A DNA stretch of 64,000 bases from Strigops habroptila (Eukaryota > Chordata > Aves > Psittaciformes > Psittacidae), in contig NC_044284.2 of NCBI RefSeq assembly GCF_004027225.2, positions 11,946,501 through 12,010,500 on the forward strand. The letters run 5' to 3'. Positions 1 through 10,400 of this stretch are shown piece by piece (the stretch's first letter is position 1; every line of letters begins with the position of its first letter). The notes beneath the pieces were generated by a model. The model searched no databases. It was not told where the DNA came from and saw nothing but the letters and a program-made list of their open reading frames with translations. The translations under genes were made by a program, and so were the position numbers.

Positions 1-1
1 G

Positions 2-113
2 AAGTGTGGCGTCTGCTTTGAGCCTCCATCCATTATCCTGATCTACAAAGAAGCCAGCAAGGATAAGACTCGCCAGCGCATCATGCCTGTCAGGAATTTC
101 TCCAAGTTCTCAG
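2..113 (+). CDS. CEP19: CEP19 coding exon (5' truncated by window edge)
   Basis: Frame starts at base 2 and reads [17 protein letters not shown], then [17 protein letters not shown]. It ends in phase 1 at a GT donor at 114. The true initiation codon lies outside the window. Confidence 0.9.
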
Positions 114-751
114 GTGTGGTGTGTTTACTTGTAGCATTCCCCCTTTCCCCCCCAGGCACAGCGAGGGGAACAGCTAGTTGGTAACAGCGTTTTTAGTAGC
201 CACTGGGTAGCTTCTTACCAGCATGCAGGGAGTGCAAAGACGGGTTGTTTTGGGGTAATACTGTCTCCCCTGAGGAGCCCGAGGCTACATCTTAACCTCA
301 GTAGTGGCTCTGCTAAGTCTGGACATCTCATTCGTGAGGGTTTGGGAGAAGAGGATACCTGTAAGTCTTCATGGTGGCTTTCTCTTTAGACTGCAGCATG
401 GCTGCTGAGCAGCTGAAGAATAACTGTCGGCACAAGGCTTACCTGGAAGGAGTCTCACTGTGTCAGCTGCAGAAGCTGTACAGTTTGCTGAAAGGTCATT
501 TGAGCGGAGAGAGCCTTGCTGAGAGCTTGGAAAAGTTTCAGCAGGAAAAGACCATTGATCCAGAAGAGGATATGAACAAACTAGATGACAAGGAGCTAGA
601 CAAAAGGAAGAGCATCATGGATGAGCTCTTTGAAAAGAACAGGAAGAAGAAGGATGACCCTGATTTCATCTACGACATCGAGGTTGAGTTTCCACAGGAT
701 GAGCAGCTGGAATCCTGTAGCTGGGACGTGGAGTCAGGTGAAGAAATCTGA
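2..751 (+). CDS. CEP19: CEP19, centrosomal protein 19 (5'-partial, two coding exons)
   Basis: The spliced product (join 2..113, 390..751) gives 157 visible residues plus a TGA stop. It matches vertebrate CEP19 along its length, including [43 protein letters not shown] and [21 protein letters not shown]. The human protein is about 163 residues, so only about six N-terminal codons lie left of the window. The donor (CAG|GTGTGG) and acceptor (CTCTTTAG|AC) share phase 1 and rebuild the Asp of FSDC, so this is an intron-bearing gene, not a processed copy. CEP19 is a centriole/basal-body protein that works with FGFR1OP and CEP350 and recruits RABL2 to help intraflagellar transport enter cilia; this role comes from the family. 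No frame damage is seen. Its neighbour SYDE2 is convergent, which is not the human arrangement. Confidence 0.93.
390..751 (+). CDS. CEP19: CEP19 last coding exon
   Basis: Follows a pyrimidine-rich acceptor ending CTCTTTAG. The in-frame ATG at 371 upstream is intronic and should not be taken as the start. The exon carries the acidic/lysine-rich C-terminal half and ends in GEEI-stop. Confidence 0.92.
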
Positions 752-1054
752 TTCTGGACAAAGATGTGTTGGATGGGCAGGTCGGAGACAAACCTTGGAG
801 TCCTAACGGAGAACGATGTCAGTGTACACAGTCACATTGTTTTCATCTCATGCAGTTGATGCACGTGTCATTGGCTACAGAGAGCCCAAGGCCTAAGGAG
901 CAATTCCAGGTTGAAGTGAACTTTGTTTAAGAAGCCAGACTTGATGAAATGGAAATTGGGCAGCTGAACTTGCTGGGTGGTTTTAATCTTTTCCTATGTA
1001 TAAGTGCCCAAAATAATTTTACGTCATTTAACCTTCCACTTGTTTACATTTCAG

Positions 1055-1122
1055 TCAGCTTTGGCTGAAAACCTCATCACCAGCTTGCCTTGCTGCCATT
1101 TCTATTCAGCTTTGGCTGAAAA
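1055..1122 (+). repeat. Direct repeat of a short palindromic unit
   Basis: The 17-base unit TCAGCTTTGGCTGAAAA occurs at 1055-1071 and identically at 1106-1122, 51 bases apart. Each copy can fold with arms TCAGC/GCTGA around a TTTG loop. It lies about 300 bases past the CEP19 stop, probably in its 3' UTR. Confidence 0.6.
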
Positions 1123-1330
1123 TGAAGTGTTAAATATTTATGTCTTGAAAGCAGTGTTAAAGCTTTATTGTGCAAGTATGGTATTTATTTCTTGCTGGAA
1201 TGTTAAGTGTGTATTAGTCTTTCTGGATAAGTCAGCATTGCATTCAGAATATTACTCTCGCATTTCCTGAGCAATGCTTAAATTTCCAGCTTACACAAAT
1301 ACATTTAAGAAATGGAAGGACAAGCAGTAG

Positions 1331-1430
1331 GTTTTTTTTTGGGGGGGGGGTGTTTGTTTTGTTGTGGTTTTTGTTTGTCTTGGTTTGGAGGTTTTTGGCT
1401 GGTTGGTTTTGTTTGTGGTTCTTTTTTTGA
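1331..1430. repeat. G/T-rich low-complexity tract
   Basis: A run of T, a run of about ten G, then about 80 bases built almost only from T and G. It is the complement type of the A/C-rich tracts found elsewhere in the window. The predicted reading frames across it are compositional artefacts. Confidence 0.7.
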
Positions 1431-2812
1431 GACAACCAAATGCTCTGGAGATACGGGCATAGAAAGCACCCCAAAGAATGCTCACCTGAGACTTCTGCAG
1501 CCCCATGTCCCCGAGCTGCCGTTGAAGGCAGAAGGGGAGGCATGCAGGCACACACCTCAGGTGACCACAGTGATCACAGCACACAGGAGATGGAAGGAAA
1601 AATGCCTCAATCAAAGGCTCCACTCTCACTTGAGGGGTTTAAAGATCAAAACTAGACCTGAATTGCTCTTACAAATCAATGAGCCGTAGCAGCTTATGAA
1701 GCGTAGGAACAAAGGTATTTTTTACACTAAAGGGGATTTTGTCCTTAGCTAGCTTTACCCACTACAACTTCCACAAGGAATTGTTGTCCCAGATAGCATG
1801 TGTAGTCACCTGGATTACAGCAGGGAACAGAGGTGGCCATCGCTGCTACAAGAGGATCTGTCCAAAGCAGATTGCCACAATGCTCAAAAGGCACCACATA
1901 ATGCTACTGCTTATTCAGTTAACATCAGTGCTCTCTCAACAACAGCAACCTTAAATGCAGCCACAACAAATATTCACCAAGCTAGAAGGTCTTCTATTTA
2001 TTACTTACTTCACTTAAATGATAGGGCAGCCCCTTGCAACTCTGCTGAATCCATACGTCAATACACTAAGGGGGAACCGTATAAATTACTAAACAAATTT
2101 CAGGGGCTGCTGAGCCAGAAGCATAGATCTGACCACACTATTCCTGAACCCTTCAAACTTTTCAGGCTGAACCACTTCTGTTTGCCATCATCAGATTAGA
2201 AAATGATTGTTACTTACATGTGGCAAATGCTTACAAACAGAAAATGAAAACCATTACAGTATGTTCTTCCCGTAAAGAAATTAGCATTATTTAGAACAGT
2301 AGCTGTTGAGTGTGTGCATCTCTGTCAGAAGAGAGAGTTATTCCTGAGAGAGACTGAACAATGTTATACAGAAGTTTTAATATTTACCAGCCTAAATGAG
2401 TAACAGCTCATGAATGTTCATGTTCCTCCTCCATCCTCAGAGACAGCTCTTTCGTAAGCAGTGTTCTGCTTTTGCTGGGTTTCAATAGCCAGGTCAGACA
2501 CCATGTAACTGAGCAGAGCCTGTCGAGCAGAAATCAACTCTATCAGAGGACAGATTAAACTCTATACGGGTGAGTTCACTCTTTCCATGACTCACCGAGC
2601 TGTTTGAGGGTCACAGGCTCCTGTCAAACAAATGTCCATATGGTCACGGTAGACACTAAAGCACAAAAGGCAACCGACACAAGGGGATTTGCAGAGAGGA
2701 TCTCTCGGTGACAAGCGATAGCCAACCCCAGTGCTCTGCTTCCTCACAATGAAACAGAGTGAAGCCAAATACAAAATGGGAGCAGCGTGAGCCTCCTGTA
2801 TCCTGAAATAAA

Positions 2813-5086
2813 CACTGCAAATTGGGTTTGGGCAGTGTTAAAAATACGCCCCTTCAATTTTTTCTACAGCCGGGGTCTTTCCATCACACACTTTTACCAC
2901 CTTGCTTGAAGTTTGGTCGAATTTAAGGGAGGTTTGGTGCGACTAGATAGGACTTGGTTTGAAAAATAGTATTTTGTTGTTTCAAGTTTGAATATTATAA
3001 TAATATTCCTTGCCCTTCGTATTAAACTACTTGTAAATTAAAATAAAGGAAAACTCAACAAGCGTGTCCCTGCCACCTGCAGCACAGTGTTTGCAGTCAG
3101 CTCAAACAGGAAGAAAACACAGCTCCTCTGCTAAATCAATATTTAACCAACAGCCTGCTCCACACAGATATGTAAATATCCCACAATAAAGAGCTCAGCT
3201 CTGTTATCGGGCCTGGACTTTGTTAGAACACCACCTCAGATCATCTTCCACACATTTTTGATTAATGGGGCTACATACAGGTTGAAGTCAATCACCTGGT
3301 CCTGGCTTACCTGGAATGCCCAACCATCTCCCTCCCACTGCAGTTTTGTCACTACAACCCAGAAGCAGCAGCAGCCTGGATGTATTGAGAGCCCTGTTCT
3401 CCACCACAGAATCACTCTGGAGATGTTGGTGTTTTGATTAAGAAAGTATTCCAGAAGACATCCGAATTTCAGCTGGGCTTTACTAACAGTGAAGACAAGG
3501 CGGCAGCAGCTCATGGCTGTGCTGATCAGCCCCCTTCCCTCCCCAGGGCAAGGTAGCCTGGGAAGCTGCAGGAATCCCCCAATGGAAAGGGAGGAGAGTT
3601 CTTGAGAGCCATTTTACTCCTCATAACACCAGAGACATGATATTACACAACCCATCACGATCTTTTATCCTCCCTAATGCAAACCTAGACTTTCAAATAC
3701 CTGTAGGGTGGGCTTTGCATTATCTCATGGTGGACTGTTCCACAAGTTAGTTTTGCCCAGCAAATGGTGCTGTTAAGGCAAATCACAGGGTTTCCTGCAT
3801 GGCTCTAAAAAGTCAAACAGAATGAAAACAGTTAATTCATCATGAGAGATGACATTTTAAAACAAACCCAGCATTGTTACACTAAAGTGTAACATCAGCC
3901 CTCCCCACACCCCAAATAACCATCTTCCAAGTGTTGCTAGCTCCAGAATTTGAGATAAAGCCTTCTTATATCAAAACACTTTTTTACTGTAAGAAAACCC
4001 ATACGTTGGGACAGGAAGGAGCACGAAGGGGTTAAGATCTGGCAGCAGAGATACCAGATGTGTCTCTGGCTTATCAGATTTATAGATTTATTATGTAAAA
4101 ACCCTGAATACCTACTTCTGTTGGGGATGGTTCCCCTCTATTTTTAGAACATGTGTGGACAGCAAGAGAAGTTCCTGGCTGTGCCCCTGGGGTTCGACAG
4201 GAGCCCTACCCTGCAAACCACACACAGCTCTTCTGAATACAAAAAATGTTCATTACTGCTTTGGTAGAAGCAGGTTGTTTCACTCTCCCAGTTTAGTGTT
4301 TCTGGATTAGGGCAATTCCCACACTAATCCTGTTCCTTAGGAGTCTGTAACAATCATAATAATGTCCATAAGAATATATGTAAGGGACAACATAAAACAA
4401 AAATAGTACTTGGGAAATGTCTTGTTAAAAAAGGATTTCTAAGATACAAAAGGTGTTCCACAAGTTGTTATAACTAGATTAACAACAAATGTTTAATTTG
4501 AATACTGTATTTTAATTAATTGGATTAACATTAATACAGCTTATCGAGTCATTCATTTCCCCGTTATAAAGTTAAAACATTAAAGTTGACAGAGCAGCGC
4601 ACTGCTGCACTGAGTTTCAGAACCCTCCTGCAGAAAAAGCTTACACTTATTCAAAAGGTGCTCACTTACAACATCTGGATTATCATAGACAATGAAAACT
4701 TGATATATCCCTTACCAAATAACTTTTAATGGAAACATCTTTCAAGCTGTGCTCATACATGTACACACCTGGTGCAAAAGCCACGCTATGCTCAAAAGCA
4801 TCAGCATCCTGAACAGAAGAAGAAGAAATGCTGCTGCAACACTGGTCTGGCAGGTTCCTTAGAGTATTATTCCTTTTGGATTTAAATTGAGAGTGGTTTA
4901 GTTTTTAATTATGTGACTGAAATGTGGAGTCAATCTAGAAATGGCGATAGAACGAAACATCTGAAAAGCTAAATGTCTACATGGAACTAATTCACATGTG
5001 CAGCCAGTGCAAATGGACAGCATCAGCTTCGACAGGTTTAAATAATCACTAACTAGGCTTAGTCGGATTTTGTTCTTAATTCGAAT
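2813..5086. other. Gene-free stretch between convergent CEP19 and SYDE2
   Basis: No exon, RNA gene or mobile element could be recognised. It holds AATAAA copies on the + strand (about 3042 and 3185) and TTTATT (AATAAA on the - strand) at about 4087, so either UTR could reach into it. The part from about 4480 on is strongly AT-rich. Confidence 0.4.
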
Positions 5087-6946
5087 TTTATTTAGAATTT
5101 AAATTTATAGTTCAAAAAGTATGCACATTCTGTAGGTATAAAAGTTTAAAAAAATACATCGATTTATTGATAAATGCTTCAGGTTAAATTTACATTTTCA
5201 TACATTATCATTATATTGCAATAATTGTCTTGCATCTTTTAACACTTACAAAAAATAAATTAATGAGATTGGATAAATCATTTGAAACCATGCTAAAATA
5301 ATTCCTTAGAAAAGAGGGGTGAAGTTTGCCATAGCAATTCTTAATTCCTTGCTACTGTAAATAAATAACTCTTCCATTAAGCAATACAAGGTTAGCAGAA
5401 CAGCACTTACCCACAGGGTGAACGGGAAGCCACGGTGGGATGCCAACATCGTACCGAGAAGATGAAGGGAATTAAGTTCTACCCTGACAGTGACTTTGAT
5501 CTCTCAAAACACAAAACCCTCTTACCCTCACCCACCCAATTCCCCCCTTCCTCATGGGGGGAGATCTGAAAAGGACAAGGAATGACTCTGCATCTCCTTT
5601 TGGTTACAAGGACTATCAAAACATCTATATGTGATTTGGTAACTATCTTTAATTAAACCAAGAATACATTTCCTGAACATGAAATGTTTAATTGCTCACC
5701 ATAAATGACTAAAGATAAAAAATGATCTGAGGAAAAGATGGAGATAGCTCAATCTAAACAGGTCACAGTGAACTGCAATCCCACCCAAACTCCCCAAGAG
5801 TAACATCACTCAACCCATTCTACCTCATGTAACAACTCGGGTTTCCATTTTTGGGAGATTCATTAAAATAAAGACTCAGGAAAAAAAGTAACTGACTTTG
5901 AACTTGAGTCTTGCATTTCCGGAGCCTTCAGAGAGGGCTCAAACACATTGAACTACAGCAGCCAGACAAAGGTACCGCAACAGAAACACGTGAAACTCTG
6001 GAATAATGTAACAGGTTACAAGGACAAACCAGAAGTATTTTTTGAAAAGTAAATACCTTCCAGACCTTCTTTATATATGGGGGGGAAATAAAAAAAAAGG
6101 GAGGAAAAAAACCCCCAAACAAAAAAAATAAGGAAAAAGTAGAGAAAGCAGGTGGTGTGTGAGAGAGAACAGCCACCCCCTGCAAAGCGATGCCCCTGCA
6201 GCACACAAGGTCATTAACGTTAATCATTCCCCTGCCTTCTCCCTGGCCATGTCTCTGTGCATAAAACAAACGCTGTGTTACCCCAGGGGTAACCTCCTCC
6301 CAGCATCAGTGACGCGTTCTCCTCAACATGGGGACGCTGCATCATTCCAAGACCTCTCCTCTCCAAAGGTGGCTACAGACACATGCACATTTATACATAG
6401 ATATATACAAACAAGGTTAGAAAAATATTTAATTTTTGCTTGTTTAAATAATTACTGGAAAGTGTTAATACAGGAATACGTTAATATTTGTACAATTAAA
6501 ACTTTATATATAAATATTATATATATATAAAGCATTTTTCATAGCAGCCATTGCATATATAGTAGAACAAGTCTGTGAAGTCTATGCTGCAAAACTCAGG
6601 CCAAGCAGCTTTCATCCTCTTCTGAGAGGAACATTTGTACCAGAGCCAGGATTTCAGGATTGAGGGTTCTGCTCCTCCAGCAGAGCCGTTGCTTTATCTT
6701 GTACCAGGTATTGCCCACACCACCTAAGTGCATAGAGTTTTGGGGGAGAAATGCCACTATGTGGAATCACCTCACGGTCTTTAAGCTTGTCCCAACAGCT
6801 GAATCAGGCCGACACCTTCTTCTAACAAAAAGGCAGAAACGTAACGGAATGGCTTAAAGTGTGTTAACACAAGGTGGCCGTGGCCTTACCACGAGGTGTT
6901 CGGGGGCAAGTGAGGGGCAAGGAGGAGGCGTCGCGCAGGACAGGGT
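5087..6946 (-). other. Probable SYDE2 3' UTR
   Basis: Lies directly after the SYDE2 stop codon on the - strand. AATAAA on that strand is present at 5087-5092 and 5163-5168, about 1.8 kb after the stop, and a further copy lies near 4087. An A/G/C-rich low-complexity tract (about 6079-6140) and an AT-rich stretch with alternating TA (about 6500-6535) fall inside. The end point is inferred, not shown. Confidence 0.4.
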
Positions 6947-7449
6947 TTAGTAACTCATATTTAGTTTGTTCTTGTTGAGTTCCCTTTCCAGGTTTCCTAT
7001 CAGAGTATCAATGCTTTCCTGCAGGTCTTTGAGGTTTGCTCTCTGATCCACTGCGGAGTCTATTGCTTGCATTGTCAAATAGCTCTGAAACGTGTGCTCT
7101 CTGGGGATGGACTGCGGATGTCCTGCCGGGGCATCCGGCTCCTCGGCTTTGCTGCTGTCATCCCCGCTCTCAGTGTCTTCCGAAGGGACATCATCATAGT
7201 CTGCTTCACTCAGGCAGTCTTTAGGGTTTAAGAAGTAGTTCTCCCCACAGCTACTCCAGTCTCCAGCGTAGCGGTTGCTCGATGGGCTGTTTAGACCTGC
7301 TGGCCTTGGTCTGAGTACCCCAGACATCTCGGTACCGCTCAGATTCAGCATCTGAGGCCTCTGCCTCTTGGGTCTCAGATAGTTCAGGGAGGATGGGTGC
7401 TCGGGAAATGCATTCAGATGTGCTGGCTCTTTGGCAGGTGAGTGGTGTA
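6947..7449 (-). CDS. SYDE2: SYDE2 coding exon 7 (residues 824-990) and stop
   Basis: Acceptor CTCTTCTAG|TA completes a Val codon. Shared SYDE features are [21 protein letters not shown], an acidic [15 protein letters not shown] stretch and a C-terminal helix ending [18 protein letters not shown], followed by TAA at 6949-6947. Confidence 0.92.
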
Positions 7450-10400
7450 CTAGAAGAGAGAAGTTACACCAGTCAGGAGTGAATCCATGCTGAAACAAGA
7501 AAAGCCCACAACAGATGCCAACTGTCCTCCCTCAGTGTCACACGCTAACAGCATGCATGAGTACATGCAAGCTTACAGCCAACACATTCCACTATGACGT
7601 TTTCCACCACTGTTTGATACAAAATAATTAGACAAACTACTGTAAAAGCCCAGTTTTGAAGGTTCATGCCAGATTCAAATTGCAACAGAGAAGCCTATCT
7701 AAAAAGTAGAAACTCCCAGAGCACCGATTAAATTCACAGAGTGAGTTAATCACCATCCGGCTCCGGGTCAAAGAAAAGCAAACAGCTCAGCTCACACACT
7801 TGGCCCAGGCTACAGGAGTAACAGAAAGCAGGCACAGCAAAAGAGGTTAAAACGCAACAAAAACCCCACTGCTGAGAAACACCTAGAGAAGCTGAAGAGC
7901 CGAACTCTTGCGCTTCTCTTCTGCCCTGATGTTCTGCGCTATTAAAGCAGCTCGTTTGCATTAATTTTTCTAAGCAGCCACAACCCCATGTCAGATGTAC
8001 ACTCAAAGACGTTTGATAGCAGCGTTACCTGAGCTCACGATTCTACAGCATAAGTTACTAACAGTCTCCTCCACTGTTACCGGCTTCCTACGGTAAACAG
8101 CACAAATATTTTTACTGACCTATTAAGCCTATTAAGCATCTGGGCTGCAAAACTTCTGGTTTTATACAGACCACCTCTTGGAATTGAGCAGCAGAGACTT
8201 TCTATTCCCATTCACCGCTGAAAACCTGGTGCACTCAAACCCCTGCAGTTCACAATCTCGCCCAATCCTCATTGGACTCCTTGCACACAAGCACAAAGGC
8301 TCAGTCCTGAGGTGTGCCCAGTGCTTCTCTTTCTAGGTCTGCCTTACAGGTCTCTCCAGGGGATTTTAGTCTTACTCTGCATCCTGCACAGTAACATGCA
8401 ATAACTATCACTGCTTCCCCCCCACCCTCCCTTACTGTAACAAAAGCCCTTCTGTTTAGACTATGCTCCATTAAGAGGAAGGGCCATGGCTTAACAATAA
8501 CTTGCCAGTATTATATGGTCTAACTGAACAAGGACTATTTGTTTTCGGTTGGAAAAACACGGAAATCGAAGTATTGCACAACATGTTGATTATCAAGCTG
8601 TCTCAATCTGCAGAAGATTAAATGTAAGGGACCAGGCTGAGATCCTTCCGTCGGGTCCAACTGTTCTGTTTACACTGTACGGTGTACACCTGCTCATGTC
8701 TCTGTGTTCTTATTTTACCTCCTTTTTAGCACAATGTTCAGTTCTTGCAATCCAAGGGATAACGTTCAGCTCTCCTCTTCAAGGTGAAGGAAAACTCCAC
8801 CACTTACCCTACTCCTGCCCCCTTTACAGCAAGGCACACTCCTATGGGCAGAGCTGCATCTACCTACTTGTTTCCCACAGCAGCCATGCCATAAGCCATT
8901 CCCAGGGTTTCATGATTAGATCCTGCACAGCATCTGCTGTCCCAAGAGCTCTCGGTCTCCCTCTTCCTCCATTCATGTTTCCTACCTCTCCTGTGTGGAC
9001 TCACTGACCTCACTGACAACCTGTTCTTGGTTTTGGTGGCCAGCAGCTTTAGGACTGCACAGCTGCGGGTGACAATGGAGCACAAGTGTCCTCAACCACT
9101 TCAAGCCCATCATGAAGCTGCTGTGAAACTAACTCTCCTCTTGCTCTTCAGGCAGAGCCAACACTCGGCAGCTTCCCAGCCGTGCTGACCAAGAGTATGG
9201 TCAGTGTGTACTTGTTACAGCCACAGGTTGTTACAGCAACGTGACTCTAGGGCACGGCCACCACCAGGTCACCGGAGTATGGAAAAAATGTAAAGAGCAT
9301 TGTCCACAAGCAGCTCTCCTAGTGACATCCTTCCAGCACCTGCACTTGAGCTACTGCAAAGCCACTCACCCGCTCAGCTGGAAACGAGGGCAGAGTGGCT
9401 AGCAATGTCTAATGCGAGCAAACTGTTATCAATGAGGCTGTCAGGATGTTCCCAACTCTGCCAAATTACAAGGGAAGAAATAAAGCAGCCCTTTGGGTTA
9501 TTTCAGAGACCAAACAACTAATGAATTCCATACACAGGTAATCCTGAATAGGCAAAGCGAGAGAGCAGGTGGGAAAAAAAAAACCCACCCAAACAAAAAC
9601 CCCATAAAACTCCCAATCAAAAACAAACAAAAAGTTCCCCAAAACAACAAAAACGCCAAAAAAACCCACCCACAAAAAAACCCCAACAAATAAACTAACA
9701 AATAATTCAGATGTTGAAGCCTCACTGTCACCGGGTTTGTTTTTTCTAGCATCTTTACTCACATAAAGCACTCTCCACCATTTCTTACGTTATACTCAAA
9801 CTCTGCCATCTGGCGAGGAAGCAATTAAAACAACAGATTTCCTATTAAACAAAGTGGCCAAATATAATGAGTAGATTCTAAAATTGTCATGATTTCTTTA
9901 GATTACCAGGTGATAACATAGTACCTTGTGTTTTAGGAATTATGATGCTGCTCAATCATTCTGTGGATTAACATACACTGTCACACAGCATAACCATACA
10001 GCAATGGTTTATGAAACACTACCTGGCCACAGTTGGAGTAAATAGTGAAGAACCTCTATGTGCTTTTTGAAGTCCAGGGCACTGGCAAGCTCCTCAGAGT
10101 CTATGAAGACCCTGTTGTTATGGTTGGTGGTCTCCTGCCTCTGGCTCAGTAACACAGGCCCAAAACATACGGCTAAATTCTGGCATGTCATCTTGTTTAC
10201 TTCGTGGTAAGAAGCCACTAGTTTCAGGTGATCCAACAGCATCTTCAGGGTAGCCTAGAAGAACAAAACGCTGCTCAGGAAACAAAACACTAGACACTGG
10301 TGGTGCTGACATCCTAACGTTGCTGCTCCAGAGACTAAGAGCAAGGCTGACAGCTATGGTTTTTCTACCAACCCATCAATGGCATAGCTAAGTGCTGAAT

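Larger units (their letters stand above)
752..2812 (+). other. CEP19 3' UTR and downstream sequence (extent uncertain)
   Basis: No coding exon is recognisable after the CEP19 stop. The first canonical AATAAA I noted on this strand is at about 2807-2812; further copies lie near 3042 and 3185. The stretch contains a pair of identical 17-base hairpin-forming units (1055-1071 and 1106-1122) and a G/T-rich low-complexity tract (1331-1430). The real polyadenylation point cannot be fixed without transcript data, and a shorter UTR using a variant signal is possible. Confidence 0.35.

Noticed and set aside
371-389. In-frame ATG upstream of the CEP19 second exon as the start codon
   Set aside because: It lies in the intron before a good acceptor; the family continues through the upstream exon at 2-113 in phase.
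621-806. Second open frame over CEP19
   Set aside because: Shadow of the CEP19 exon in another frame with no family match.
1291-1689. Open frames over the G/T-rich tract on both strands
   Set aside because: Composition artefact: runs of Gly/Phe/Trp or Lys/Thr/Pro from low-complexity DNA.
9466-9771. Hydrophobic open frame resembling membrane segments
   Set aside because: It reads through the complement of an A/C-rich tract, giving Phe/Leu/Val/Gly-rich nonsense.
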